Shown here in pieces: positions 1 to 8,570 of a stretch of 64,000 nt of DNA. Made by a program: the position numbers and the translations under genes. The stretch comes from Streptomyces sp. NRRL WC-3605 (GTDB lineage: Bacteria > Actinomycetota > Actinomycetes > Streptomycetales > Streptomycetaceae), in assembly GCF_001509795.1 (NCBI RefSeq), contig NZ_LLZN01000039.1:1-64000 (forward strand), read 5' to 3'. The notes below the pieces were generated by a model. It was not told the origin of the DNA. It made no database searches and saw nothing but the letters and a program-made list of their open reading frames with translations. Every line of letters starts with the position of its first letter. Position 1 is the stretch's first letter.

Positions 1-379
1 GTATACACACGCTCAACCGCCGGACGGCCAGAGCCCCGGCCGAAACCGACACCGACTGGCCCCTGCCCCCCACACCCCCCCAGGGCCCCCCCCTCCCCCC
101 CCCCCAAAACCCGCCGCACCCCCCAAACACGCCGCCCCCGCGAAACACGCCGCACCCGCGAAACGCACCGCACCCGGCACACGAAGAGGCGCCCCCAAGC
201 CGCAGGGAACCGTCACCCACGTGGCCCCCGCCAAAACGCCCCCGACATCCCAAGCCCGTAAGGATGCCGACATGGGTATACACACGCTCAACCGCCGGAC
301 GGCCAGAGCCCCGGCCGACACCGACACCGACTGGCCCCTGCCCCCCACACCCCCGCAGGGCCCCGCCCTCGCCCCCACC
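1..379. repeat. Imperfect 104-bp direct duplication at the window edge (copies 1-104 and 276-379)
   Basis: Bases 1-104 reappear at 276-379 with only a handful of differences (for example positions 44, 80, 90 and 96). The second copy is codons 2 onward of the small ORF at 272. In the first copy several G bases are C, giving long C runs around 80-105. The first copy is probably cut by the window start. The unit between the copies (105-275) has smaller internal repeats of an ACGCCGCACCCGCGAA type. The offset of 275 bases is not a multiple of three, so the two copies are read in different frames. It looks like a decayed tandem duplication of the 5' end of the gene. Confidence 0.8.
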
Positions 380-631
380 GCGAGCACCGCCCGCATCCCC
401 GCCGAACTCATCGGCACGGCGCGGCGCACCCTGACGGCCGTCCGCCGCCGTCTGACCCGACGGCTCCGCGACTGGACCGAACTCGCCCGCTCCTACTGGG
501 CCCTGGCGCTGACCCTGATCCCGACCGCGCCCGGCAAGGACGAAGTCACCGCACCCCCGGCCGGCTCCGTTCCCGCTCGGCACCACCCGTCCCCGTACTG
601 CCAGGGACCGGGACCGGACGCCACAGCCTGA
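272..631 (+). CDS. Small conserved-looking hypothetical protein, basic middle region
   Basis: 119 codons starting at ATG 272, preceded by AAGGA at 260-264 with good spacing, which is why I prefer it to the in-frame upstream start at 221. The product begins MGIHTLNRRTARAP, has a Pro-rich stretch, then an Arg-rich amphipathic segment (about residues 45-65, RRTLTAVRRRLTRRL) and a short hydrophobic stretch (SYWALALTLIP). No domain is recognised and no function is proposed. Its 3' end overlaps the convergent DUF4184 gene by 86 bases, and its 5' end is partly duplicated upstream. Both facts leave some doubt that it is an intact, expressed gene. Confidence 0.5.
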   Translation: MGIHTLNRRTARAPADTDTDWPLPPTPPQGPALAPTASTARIPAELIGTARRTLTAVRRRLTRRLRDWTELARSYWALALTLIPTAPGKDEVTAPPAGSVPARHHPSPYCQGPGPDATA

Positions 632-1433
632 CGGCGGCGCCGTACAGGACCAGCCCCGCCACCAGTCCGGCGCCCGCGCCGAAGCACAGCGTCGGGATCA
701 GCTCCCAGTACTTCGCGGTGGCCCCCCAGTACTCCCACCAGCGGGACGCCCGCTGGAACGCCGCCACGGCCGCGCACCCGCCGACGACCACGAGGGCCGA
801 CCACCGGTCCCGCACGGACAGCACCGGCACCCCCGCGACAGGCACCCCCGCGACCGGCCCCCCCGGCTCCGCCACCCGCGCACGCCGCAGCGCCACCGTC
901 ACGAACACCGCGATGACGACGGCCGCGACGGCCGACCCCCCGTACTGCAGGTACCAGTACAGCGGCGACCCCGCGATCTCCTCGCCCAGCACCGGGAACA
1001 CCCGCATCCCCCACCGGTCGAGATGCGTGAACGCGTCCCACACCACATGGGTGAGCCCGCCCAGGACGGCGGAGACGTACCAGCGCGCGACGAGCCCCGG
1101 CGTCACCCGCGCGCGGGGCGCCCCGCACCGCAGCAGCGCGGCCGGCCGTGCCTGGAGGCGGGCCGGCAGCAGCGCCACCAGCGGCTCGCGCAGCAGCAGC
1201 CACACCCCCACCAGCGCCCAGGCGATGGCGACGTCGACGGTGAGGACGCCCGGCACGGAGTGCGTGACGTCCCCGAACTCCATGGCCCCGGACAGGACAC
1301 TCGCCGCGTAATAGGTCATGTCGGGAGCGAAGGAACCGGCCACCAGAACCGCGGGCACGAGTCCGGCCCGGCCGGTCCCCCCGGTGCGCAGGGCGGGCAG
1401 GACGGCGGCCGCGTGGCTGAGCGTGAACGGCAA
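546..1433 (-). CDS. DUF4184 family integral membrane protein
   Basis: 295 residues from a TTG start at 1433, which has GAGGAG just upstream. The N terminus MPFTLSHAAAVLP is the hallmark of DUF4184, a family of unknown function with an N-terminal His pair and conserved Asp residues (SFAPDMTYY; DAFTHLDRWG around residues 137-146) arranged like membrane metal-dependent hydrolases. About six hydrophobic helices are visible. A short repeat, PVAGVPVAGVPV, occurs near residue 200. It is transcribed divergently from the lytic transglycosylase. The family assignment is firm; the hydrolase idea is only an inference from the His/Asp pattern. Confidence 0.85.
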   Translation of the reverse strand: MPFTLSHAAAVLPALRTGGTGRAGLVPAVLVAGSFAPDMTYYAASVLSGAMEFGDVTHSVPGVLTVDVAIAWALVGVWLLLREPLVALLPARLQARPAALLRCGAPRARVTPGLVARWYVSAVLGGLTHVVWDAFTHLDRWGMRVFPVLGEEIAGSPLYWYLQYGGSAVAAVVIAVFVTVALRRARVAEPGGPVAGVPVAGVPVLSVRDRWSALVVVGGCAAVAAFQRASRWWEYWGATAKYWELIPTLCFGAGAGLVAGLVLYGAAVRLWRPVPVPGSTGTGGAERERSRPGVR

Positions 1434-1758
1434 CGGGGCTCCTCGGATGCGGTCTTGACGGGACCGGTCCGGCCCCCCTCGTCGGCGGAGCCAGTATGCG
1501 GGACCGCCGGACCCGCGAACGACGTGTGGCCAACCGGGAAATATCGGGCACCAACGGGTGTGCGTGTAAGGGAAGTTGTCGTAGGGTCGCCTGGGTCACA
1601 GTGCCGGGACCCGCGTACGAACAGATGAACGGCGACGTAACTCTCGCCGCGAGGGCAACTGTCGTGGCGGGTCGATCGTCACTACAGGGGCGGGCCCGGC
1701 ACGGCGGGTCCGGCAGACCGACACGGGCGTCAGAGCGTCCACGGGAGGGGTCCACCAC
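1434..1758. other. Divergent intergenic region, DUF4184 / lytic transglycosylase
   Basis: These 325 bases carry no convincing gene. They must hold both divergent promoters. A somewhat AT-richer patch lies near 1536-1600 (AAATATCGGGC; GTAAGGGAAGTTGTCG). I could not find a clean -35/-10 pair or a c-di-AMP (ydaO) riboswitch of the kind that precedes several Streptomyces cell-wall hydrolase genes. Confidence 0.5.
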
Positions 1759-3507
1759 ATGGCGGCGGAATTCGGCAGGCTCCGCAAGGGGGCGGTGAAC
1801 ACCACGGTCGCCGCGGTCGTGGTCGCGGCACTGGCCGCGTCCCAGGCACCGGGAGTGACGACCGACGGCGCCGGCAGAAAGGTGACCACCGGCACCCAGC
1901 CGTCCCCGGACGCCCCCGCCGCCGACAGCGCGACCGGCAACTCGCCCTACTACACGGACCTTCCGCCGCTCAAGAGCCCCAACCCGGCCCCGTCGGCGGG
2001 CACCACGGTCACCCCGGCGGCCGGCGAGGCGGGCATACCGGCGACCGTCCTCGACGCCTACAAGAAGGCGGCGGCCTCGCTGCGGGCGTCCAAGCCGGGC
2101 TGCAACCTGCCCTGGGAGCTGCTCGCCGCCATCGGCAAGGTCGAGTCGGGCCAGGCCCGCGGCGGCCGGGTCGACGCGAACGGCACCACCCTGTCCAAGA
2201 TCCTCGGCCCGCAGCTCAACGGCGTCGGCTTCGCGAACATCAGCGACACCGACGACGGCGCCTACGACGGCGACAGCCGGTACGACCGTGCCGTGGGCCC
2301 GATGCAGTTCATCCCCTCCACCTGGGCGTGGGCGGGCCGCGACGGCAACGGCGACGGCCGCAAGGACCCGAACAACGTCTACGACGCGGCCCTCGCCGCC
2401 GGCCACTACCTGTGCCGGTTCGGCTGGAACCTGGCCGAACCGGGTGACCTCGACCGCGCCATCCTGAGCTACAACAACTCCCAGGACTACCTCCAGCTCG
2501 TCCGCCGGTGGCTGGACTACTACCGCAAGGGCACCCACGAGATCCCGGACGGCACGGGCACCCTCCCGACCGACCGCAGCGACGACGCGGTCGGTGCCAA
2601 CCCGACGCCGTCGCCCACGCAGCCCGCCTCGCCGTCGGCGCCGGCCGGCCCCTCCTCCCCGGCGAAGCCCACGACGCCCGCGAAGCCCGGCGGTTCCGAG
2701 CCGGGCGACGGCGGCTCCGGCAGCCCCAAGCCGACCCCGCCCGGCACGACGCCCACCCCCACCGACACGGTGGACCACCTGGAGGACGCCGGCACCGCGA
2801 AGCTCACCGCGATGGCGGGCGGCACCTTCACCGAGCGGATCAGCGCCCGCGCCGAGACCGAGTCCGGCAAGGCCGTCGCCAAGGTCCGCGTCCGCTTCAC
2901 CATCACCGGCGACACGGACGCCACCTTCAGCACCGGTGAGAAGTACGCCGCCGTCCTCACCGACAGCACCGGCAAGGCGGTCGCCCCGGCGCTCCGCGCG
3001 GGCGAGGACACCGGCGAGTTCACGGTCCGGGCCACCGTCGGCGGCCGTACCGTTGCCGGCCTCGACTACACGGCCACCGTCACCGAGCGCGCCGCCGACA
3101 CCCTGGTCCGCACCACAGACGCCGCGCTGACCTGCGTACCCGGCGGCGAGTTCGCCGAGCGGGTCGAGGTGAAGGCCACCTACAAGGGTGCCGTCGCGGA
3201 CAAGGTCGCCGCCACCGCCACCCTGATCACGGCGGCCGACGACCCGGCGGAGAACGACAAGGGCCCCTACTTCAAGGACGCCGACGGCAAGCCGGTCCGC
3301 ACCCTGACCGGTCTGAAGACCGACGACAAGGGCCTGCTGGAGCTGCCGAAGCTCTACGCCGACGACACCACCGGCACCTTCCTGCTGCGGATCGCCACGG
3401 CGGGCGGGGCGACCCTGACGGTCGAGCTGAAGGTCGCCGCCGCCGAGACGTCACCGGAGCCGACCCCGTCGGAGGAGCCCGAGGAGAGCGCCTCGCCGTC
3501 CGCCTAG
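1759..3507 (+). CDS. Secreted lytic murein transglycosylase with C-terminal Ig-like repeats
   Basis: 582 residues. ATG 1759 follows GAGGGG at suitable spacing. A hydrophobic segment at residues 12-30 is a signal peptide or anchor (AVVVAALAASQAPG). Residues about 115-255 form an SLT fold: the catalytic Glu lies in GKVESG (E129), followed by the family motif GPMQFIPSTW (180-189) and the Tyr/Asn helix ILSYNNS. A Pro/Thr/Ser-rich linker (about 275-335) is followed by two Ig-like segments (about 335-430 and 445-560) and an acidic tail. It should cleave the MurNAc-GlcNAc bond of peptidoglycan outside the membrane. The repeats probably bind or space it within the wall. Confidence 0.9.
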   Translation: MAAEFGRLRKGAVNTTVAAVVVAALAASQAPGVTTDGAGRKVTTGTQPSPDAPAADSATGNSPYYTDLPPLKSPNPAPSAGTTVTPAAGEAGIPATVLDAYKKAAASLRASKPGCNLPWELLAAIGKVESGQARGGRVDANGTTLSKILGPQLNGVGFANISDTDDGAYDGDSRYDRAVGPMQFIPSTWAWAGRDGNGDGRKDPNNVYDAALAAGHYLCRFGWNLAEPGDLDRAILSYNNSQDYLQLVRRWLDYYRKGTHEIPDGTGTLPTDRSDDAVGANPTPSPTQPASPSAPAGPSSPAKPTTPAKPGGSEPGDGGSGSPKPTPPGTTPTPTDTVDHLEDAGTAKLTAMAGGTFTERISARAETESGKAVAKVRVRFTITGDTDATFSTGEKYAAVLTDSTGKAVAPALRAGEDTGEFTVRATVGGRTVAGLDYTATVTERAADTLVRTTDAALTCVPGGEFAERVEVKATYKGAVADKVAATATLITAADDPAENDKGPYFKDADGKPVRTLTGLKTDDKGLLELPKLYADDTTGTFLLRIATAGGATLTVELKVAAAETSPEPTPSEEPEESASPSA

Positions 3508-3527
3508 CCGGTACGGCAACACAGGGC

Positions 3528-3554
3528 AGGGGCGTCCGGCCGCCGGGCGCCCCT
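3528..3554 (+). terminator. Hairpin terminator after the lytic transglycosylase
   Basis: Twelve-pair GC-rich stem with a 3-base loop (arms 3528-3539 and 3543-3554), 21 bases past the stop codon. No clear T-tract, as is usual in this GC background. Confidence 0.65.
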
Positions 3555-3647
3555 TCAGCATGTGCGCGACGTGTTCTCATCCCGGCCGTCCGTTGCTACG
3601 GTGCCGGATCTGACGATGCATCAGCTCCGGGTCCCCGGGAGGCACGT

Positions 3648-3782
3648 ATGCGCGCTCTGATCGCCGCCGCGGCCGGACTCGCCGCCGCCGTCGCCCTGGC
3701 CCTCGCGCTCACCGCCGTCGGCACGCCCTCCGGCGGCACCTCCCCGAAGCCGCTGCTGACCACCGTGCCCGCCCATCCGTGA
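3648..3782 (+). CDS. 44-residue secreted or membrane peptide (SPW_0924-like)
   Basis: ATG 3648 with GGGAGG at 3637-3642. The product is 44 residues: a short basic start (MRAL), one hydrophobic alanine/leucine helix (about residues 4-24) and a Pro/Thr-rich tail ending TTVPAHP. It resembles the small Streptomyces family that I remember as SPW_0924; that name is from memory and less certain than the ORF. It lies 25 bases upstream of the DUF3068 gene on the same strand and is probably co-transcribed with it. The helix could be a signal peptide or a lone membrane span. Confidence 0.7.
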   Translation: MRALIAAAAGLAAAVALALALTAVGTPSGGTSPKPLLTTVPAHP

Positions 3783-3807
3783 CCGCCCGCCCGGAAGGGA
3801 GGCCGCC

Positions 3808-4800
3808 ATGCGCCGCACGGCCGGCCTGATCCTGCTCGCCCTCGCCGTCCTCTGCGCGGCGCTGTCCCCGCTGCTGCGCTGGTACGCCTTCCCGCGCCTG
3901 GCCAAGGTCCCCGCCAACCAGTACCAGGACATGGTTCTGGAGGCGAAGGACGCCACCCTCCTCGACTACGGCACCATGCGGGCCCGGAAGGTCGACAAGA
4001 TCACCATCGTGCAGACCCTCAAGGGCGACGTGGCGGCCTCCGAGCGCATCGAGCGGACCACGGACCGGGACGTCGTGGTCTGGGACGGCCTGTCGTACGT
4101 CGTCGGGCCGGACGGCGAGACGGTATCTCGCATCCCCGAGCGCTACATCTTCGACGCGCACACCCAGGAACCCGTCCACGCCCCCGGCGAGTCCGTCGAC
4201 GGCGACCCCGTGCGCCGCGACGGCATCGAGTTCAAGTGGCCCTTCCTCACCGAGAAGCGGGACTACGCGTACTTCGACGCGCAGGCCCGCCTCACCGCCC
4301 CCATCCACTACAAGGGCACCCAGGACTTCCGGGGCGTCGAGGTCTACTACTTCGAGCAGGTCATCCCCTGGACGAAGGTGCCGTTCCCCAAGTCCCTGCC
4401 CGTCGAGGGCGTCACCCCCGAGTCGCTGGCCGGAACCGGCACGACCCGCTGGTACACCACCGTCCGCAAGTTCTGGGTGGAGCCCCTCACCGGTGCCCCC
4501 GTCTACGGCGAGGAGATCCACAAGGAGGAGCTGCGCGGCGGCACCCTGCTCGGCGGCCGCGACAAGGTCACCGCGTTCGCCGGGCACGTCAAGATGCGCG
4601 AGGACTACATCGAGCACACCGTCGACCTGGTCAAGGACAACCGCACGCTCGTCCTGCTGATGACGTCGTACCTGCCCTGGGGCCTGCTCCTCCTCGGCGT
4701 GCCGCTGCTCGCCCTGGCGCTCTGGCTGGAGGTGCGCGGCCGCCGGCCCGACGGCCCGGAGACGGCGCGGGACACCGAGGGCGAACCCGTCACCGCCTGA
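3808..4800 (+). CDS. DUF3068 (PorA-like) membrane-anchored extracytoplasmic protein
   Basis: 330 residues, GGAAGGGAGG upstream. One N-terminal helix (about 5-22) and one C-terminal helix (about 285-310) flank a large predicted extracytoplasmic domain, the DUF3068 layout. Public databases also call the family 'porin PorA family'. It is widespread in Actinobacteria, with no settled role in Streptomyces. It follows the 44-residue peptide in an apparent two-gene unit. Its 3' end overlaps the convergent hrpB gene by 11 bases, so transcription or mRNA stability of the two may interfere. Confidence 0.85.
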   Translation: MRRTAGLILLALAVLCAALSPLLRWYAFPRLAKVPANQYQDMVLEAKDATLLDYGTMRARKVDKITIVQTLKGDVAASERIERTTDRDVVVWDGLSYVVGPDGETVSRIPERYIFDAHTQEPVHAPGESVDGDPVRRDGIEFKWPFLTEKRDYAYFDAQARLTAPIHYKGTQDFRGVEVYYFEQVIPWTKVPFPKSLPVEGVTPESLAGTGTTRWYTTVRKFWVEPLTGAPVYGEEIHKEELRGGTLLGGRDKVTAFAGHVKMREDYIEHTVDLVKDNRTLVLLMTSYLPWGLLLLGVPLLALALWLEVRGRRPDGPETARDTEGEPVTA

Positions 4801-7270
4801 GCCGCGCGTTGGTGTGCCGGGTCGGCTCGGCGGACGCCGGGTCCTCCGGCCACGGATGCTTCGGATAGCGGCCGCGCAGCTCCGCCCGGACGCCCCGGTA
4901 GCCGTCCCGCCAGAACGAGGCGAGATCGGCGGTGACGGCCGCGGGGCGCCCGGCGGGGGAGAGCAGATGGACCAGGAGCGGCACCCCGGCCACCGCCGGG
5001 GACGTGTCCAGCCCGAACATCTCCTGCAGCTTGACGGCGAGGACGGGCCGTTCCGGATCGGTGTAGTCGACGCGGATCCGGGAGCCGCTCGGCACGGTGA
5101 CCCGCTCCGGGGCCAGCTCGTCCAGCCGCCCCGCCTCGCCCGCGGCCCACGGCAGCAGCCGTGCCAGCGCCTGCCCGGCGTCGATCCGCCCCAGGTCCGC
5201 CCGCCGCCGGGCGCGGCCCAGCTCGGGCTCCAGCCACTCGTCCACGCGCGCGTGCAGCGCCTCGTCGGACACGTCGGGCCACGGGTCGCCCCGGTGCAGC
5301 CGCAGGAACGCCAGCCGCTGCCGCAGCACCAGGCCGTCCGGGGACCAGCGCAGCAGCCCCCACCCCTCCCGCCGCAGCCCGTCGAGTAGAGCGGCCCGGA
5401 CGAGAGCGGGGCCGGCGCCGGGCAGCGGGCGTTCCGCCAGCTCGATCGCGCCGAGCCGCTCGACCCGCCTGGCCACCACGTCCCCGTCGGCCCAGTGCAC
5501 CTCCTCGCCCTCCCGGTACAGGGAGGCCGCCGCCGAGCGGGCCGTGTCCTCGTCCACGGCGGCGGCGAGCCGCACACGCGCGTGCCCGCGCCCCACCGGC
5601 CGGTCCGCGACCGCCACCGCGATCCACGGGGCGCCCCGCAGCGGGCTGCCCTCGGCGAGCTCCGCGCGCGTGCCGGACGCCATCAGATAGGAGCCGCCGT
5701 CCGCCTTCGCGACCCGCTCGGGGAACGCCAGCGCGGCGACGAGCCCGACCGTGCGGTCGTCCGGGGTGTCCGGGCCGCCTCGGGTCCCGGCGCCCGCCCG
5801 CAGCCGCCGCACCTCCGCCCGCCAGCGCCCGGCATAGGCGTCGCCGCCCCGCCGGGCCGTCCGCAGCGCCGCCGCGAGATCGTCGCCGTACTCCCGCGGG
5901 GGCTCCTCGCTGAGCAGCGCCACCACCTCGGCGGCGGCGCCGGGGCCGTCCAGCAGGGCCCGGCCCAGCCGGGGATGCAGCCCGAGACGGGTCAGGGAGG
6001 CGCCCCGCTCCGTCGCCCGCCCGTCGGCGTCCACCGCGCCGACGGCCGTCAGCACGCTCCGCGCCGCCGCCATCGCCCCGGCCGGGGGCGCGTCCAGCAG
6101 GGCCAGCCCGTCGGCGTCCGGGTCGCCCCAGCATGCCGCCTGCAGTGCGAAGGCCGTCAGATCGGCCACCTTGATCTCCGGCGCCGGGAAACGGGGCAGC
6201 CGCGCGTCCTCGGCCTCGGCCCAGCAGCGGTACACCGTCCCCGGCGCCTCCCGCCCGGCCCGGCCCGCGCGCTGCCGCCCGGCCGCCTGCGAGGCCCGTA
6301 CCGTCGTCAGCGCGCTCAGCCCGCGCGCGTGATCGACACGAGGCTCGCGCGCCAGCCCGGAGTCGACGACGACCCGCACCCCGGGAACCGTCAGAGAGGA
6401 CTCCGCCACCGACGTCGCCAGCACCACCCTGCGCCGGTCGCCCCCCGACAGCACCGCGTCCTGCACGGCGGCCGGCGCCCGCCCGTGCACCTGGAGCACC
6501 TCGACGTCCCCGAGACCGCCCAGCTGCCCGGCGACCCGCGCGATCTCGCCGACCCCCGGCAGGAAACACAGCACGTCGCCCGGCCGCTCGGCCAGCGCCC
6601 GCCGCACCACCGAGGCCACGTGCGCGAGCAGCGCCGGATCGACCCGCGTCCCGTGCGGCGGCCGTACCGGACGCGCGGGCGGCGCCCACACCGTCTCCAC
6701 CGGGTACGCGGCGCCCTCGGCCACGACGACCGGCGCGCCGCCCAGCAGCCGGGCCCAGCCGTCCGCGTCCGTCGTCGCCGACGCGGCCACCAGCCGCAGC
6801 TCGGGCCGCAGGGTCTCGCGGACGTCCCACAGGAAGGCCGCCGCGGTGTCCGCGTCCAGATGCCGCTCGTGGCACTCGTCGAGCACCACCACGTCCACGC
6901 CCGCCAGCTCCGGGTCGCGCTGGAGCCGCTGGAGCAGCACCCCGGTCGTGACGACCTCCACCCGGGTACGGGGGCCGACGACCCGCTCCCCGCGCACGGT
7001 GTGCCCGACGCTCTCACCCGGCCGCTCGCCCAGCAGCCACGCCATGCGCCGGGCGGCGGCCCGCGCGGCGATCCGGCGCGGCTCGGCGACCACGACCCGC
7101 CGCCCCGGCTCCTCGCCGAGCAGGCCCGCGAGGGCGAGCGGCACCAGCGTGGTCTTGCCGGTGCCGGGCGGGGCGACCAGCACCGCGGTGCCGGGCCCTT
7201 CCAGGGCGTCGGTCAGGGCGGGCAGGGCGCCGCGCACCGGCAGCGCGTCCAGGGCGTCGTAGCGGATCAC
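4790..7270 (-). CDS. hrpB: ATP-dependent RNA helicase HrpB
   Basis: 826 residues from GTG 7270. Superfamily 2 DEAH/RHA helicase: Walker A APPGTGKT (residues 33-40), motif Ia [14 protein letters not shown], motif II DECH (131-134), motif III SATTD, motif VI QAAGRQRAGRAGR (about 331-343), then the HrpB-specific C-terminal region including WSPDGLVLRQRLAFL. The length is normal for HrpB. It probably remodels RNA; its exact substrate is unknown in most bacteria. It is monocistronic here, convergent with the DUF3068 gene, with the methyltransferase gene 49 bases upstream on the same strand. Confidence 0.93.
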   Translation of the reverse strand: MIRYDALDALPVRGALPALTDALEGPGTAVLVAPPGTGKTTLVPLALAGLLGEEPGRRVVVAEPRRIAARAAARRMAWLLGERPGESVGHTVRGERVVGPRTRVEVVTTGVLLQRLQRDPELAGVDVVVLDECHERHLDADTAAAFLWDVRETLRPELRLVAASATTDADGWARLLGGAPVVVAEGAAYPVETVWAPPARPVRPPHGTRVDPALLAHVASVVRRALAERPGDVLCFLPGVGEIARVAGQLGGLGDVEVLQVHGRAPAAVQDAVLSGGDRRRVVLATSVAESSLTVPGVRVVVDSGLAREPRVDHARGLSALTTVRASQAAGRQRAGRAGREAPGTVYRCWAEAEDARLPRFPAPEIKVADLTAFALQAACWGDPDADGLALLDAPPAGAMAAARSVLTAVGAVDADGRATERGASLTRLGLHPRLGRALLDGPGAAAEVVALLSEEPPREYGDDLAAALRTARRGGDAYAGRWRAEVRRLRAGAGTRGGPDTPDDRTVGLVAALAFPERVAKADGGSYLMASGTRAELAEGSPLRGAPWIAVAVADRPVGRGHARVRLAAAVDEDTARSAAASLYREGEEVHWADGDVVARRVERLGAIELAERPLPGAGPALVRAALLDGLRREGWGLLRWSPDGLVLRQRLAFLRLHRGDPWPDVSDEALHARVDEWLEPELGRARRRADLGRIDAGQALARLLPWAAGEAGRLDELAPERVTVPSGSRIRVDYTDPERPVLAVKLQEMFGLDTSPAVAGVPLLVHLLSPAGRPAAVTADLASFWRDGYRGVRAELRGRYPKHPWPEDPASAEPTRHTNARLRR

Positions 7271-7319
7271 GCCCCCAGTGTCGTACGCCCCGCGACCGGC
7301 CCCGCCGTGGGCGGCCGCG

Positions 7320-8192
7320 TCAGTTCCGCTCGCACACGAAGATCGCCGTGCCCGGGATCAGGCTGCCGCGCAGCGGGGACCAGCCGCCCCACTCCGAGCT
7401 GTTCCAGGCCGGCCACTCCGGCTCCACCAGGTCCACCAGCCGGAACCCGGCCGCCACCACGTCCCGCACCCGGTCGCCGACCGTGCGGTGGTGCTCCACG
7501 TAGACCGCGCGCCCCTCCTCGTCCTGCTCCACGTACGGGGTGCGGTCGAAGTAGGAGGCCGAGACCGAGAGCCCCTCCGGGCCGGGCTCGTCCGGGAACG
7601 CCCAGCGGATGGGGTGGGTCACGGAGAACACGAACCGGCCGCCGGGCCGCAGCACCCGGCGCAGCTCCCGCAGCACCACCACCGGGTCGGCGACGAACGG
7701 CAGCGCCCCGTAGGCCGAGCACGCCAGGTCGAACGAGCCGTCGGCGAAGGGCAGCGCCCCGGCGTCGGCGCACACCAGCGGGAACGCGCTCCCGATGCGC
7801 AGCGCGTGCTGGAGCTGGCGGTGGGAGATGTCCAGGGCGACCGGGCGGGCGCCCTGCGCGGCCAGCCAGCGCGAACACTGCGCCGCGCCCGCCCCGATCT
7901 CCAGGACGTCCTTGTTCTTCAGCGCCTCGGGCGGGCCGAGGAGCTCGGCCTCCACCTCGTCCAGGCCCTCGGGTCCCCAGACGAAGCGGTCGTCCCCGAG
8001 GAAGGTGCCGTGCTCGATCTGGTACTCGTCCGCGTTGCGGTCCCACCAGCCCCGGTTGGCGCGGGAGCTCTCCGCGGTGCCGGCCGCGCGCCGGGTCGCC
8101 TCGGGTTCCGGGAGTTCCCGGGCTTCCCGCGGTTCCCGCGACTCGGGGGAGGTGCCGGACGGAATGTCGGGCGATACGGGCTCTTGGATGAT
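7320..8192 (-). CDS. Class I SAM-dependent methyltransferase without a canonical start codon
   Basis: The methyltransferase core is clear: motif I VLEIGAGAAQCSRWLA, ALDIS, then LRPGGRFVFSVTHPIRW. The first ATG/GTG/TTG in frame is GTG at 7955, but coding sequence plainly continues upstream (SSRANRGWWDRNADEYQ, then FVWGPEGLDE), an N-terminal block usual for this Streptomyces family. The frame stays open back to a stop at 8217-8219 with no ATG, GTG or TTG. The best start by position is ATC at 8192 or 8189, with GAGGGAG just upstream. A one-base change from ATG, a sequencing error, or a frameshift joining the GTG frame that starts at 8220 would all explain it. Residues near the start are an E/P/R repeat. 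The substrate is unknown. Confidence 0.75.
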   Translation of the reverse strand: MIQEPVSPDIPSGTSPESREPREARELPEPEATRRAAGTAESSRANRGWWDRNADEYQIEHGTFLGDDRFVWGPEGLDEVEAELLGPPEALKNKDVLEIGAGAAQCSRWLAAQGARPVALDISHRQLQHALRIGSAFPLVCADAGALPFADGSFDLACSAYGALPFVADPVVVLRELRRVLRPGGRFVFSVTHPIRWAFPDEPGPEGLSVSASYFDRTPYVEQDEEGRAVYVEHHRTVGDRVRDVVAAGFRLVDLVEPEWPAWNSSEWGGWSPLRGSLIPGTAIFVCERN

Positions 8193-8343
8193 CGGCTCCC
8201 TCGTCGTACTCTTCCGTCACCTGAATGGCGCGGCCCCTCCCGGCGCTGTCACGCGAGGGGTGTTTCCCAGGCGCGTGTGGCCTGTGGAGACAGGTTTCGT
8301 GCCGGGTATGCGGCGATCCGCCCCGGGTGTGCGGCTTCGCGCA

Positions 8344-8372
8344 TTGACCCTGCCCGGCTGCCCCCGTATGCT
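8344..8372 (+). promoter_or_regulatory. rpsA promoter, vegetative sigma (HrdB) type
   Basis: TTGACC (8344-8349), a 17-base spacer and TATGCT (8367-8372). This is one of the best -35/-10 pairs in the window. Transcription should begin near 8379, giving an rpsA leader of about 190 bases. Confidence 0.8.
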
Positions 8373-8378
8373 ACAAGT

Positions 8379-8570
8379 TGCGCTGCGGGCCTGCGCACCT
8401 CAGACGTAGCAGGCTGCGCTCGCATCTGTTGTATGTCCCCTCGGTTGTCGAGGCGCCATAGGGTTTTTCCCGTTCGGCGCTTCCTTGGCTGTCCGGCTTC
8501 ATCAGAGCGATACGGGCTCCCGGCGTAGCAGTACCTACGACTCAATGTCCGTACCGGAGCCCTTTCCCAC
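8379..8570 (+). other. Long rpsA 5' leader (possible autoregulatory region)
   Basis: The region from the predicted start site to the rpsA ATG has no ORF. It contains GC-rich self-complementary segments (about 8378-8435), a T-rich run near 8461-8470, and only a weak GGAG at 8556-8559, 11 bases before the ATG. A weak Shine-Dalgarno with a structured leader is the known arrangement for S1 autogenous control in E. coli. Whether it applies here is inference. The rest of the 8193-8570 gap holds nothing else I can identify. Confidence 0.4.

Noticed and set aside
1540..1620. ydaO (c-di-AMP) riboswitch before the lytic transglycosylase
   Set aside because: Streptomyces wall hydrolase genes often have it, but I could not find the conserved core motifs here.
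493..2778. Long open frame on the minus strand (over 700 codons)
   Set aside because: It is antisense to DUF4184 and the transglycosylase, is Arg/Gly-rich without any domain, and reflects the rarity of stop codons in high-GC DNA. The same applies to similar frames at 4605-6875, 16388-18883, 26666-28510 and 21139-23085.
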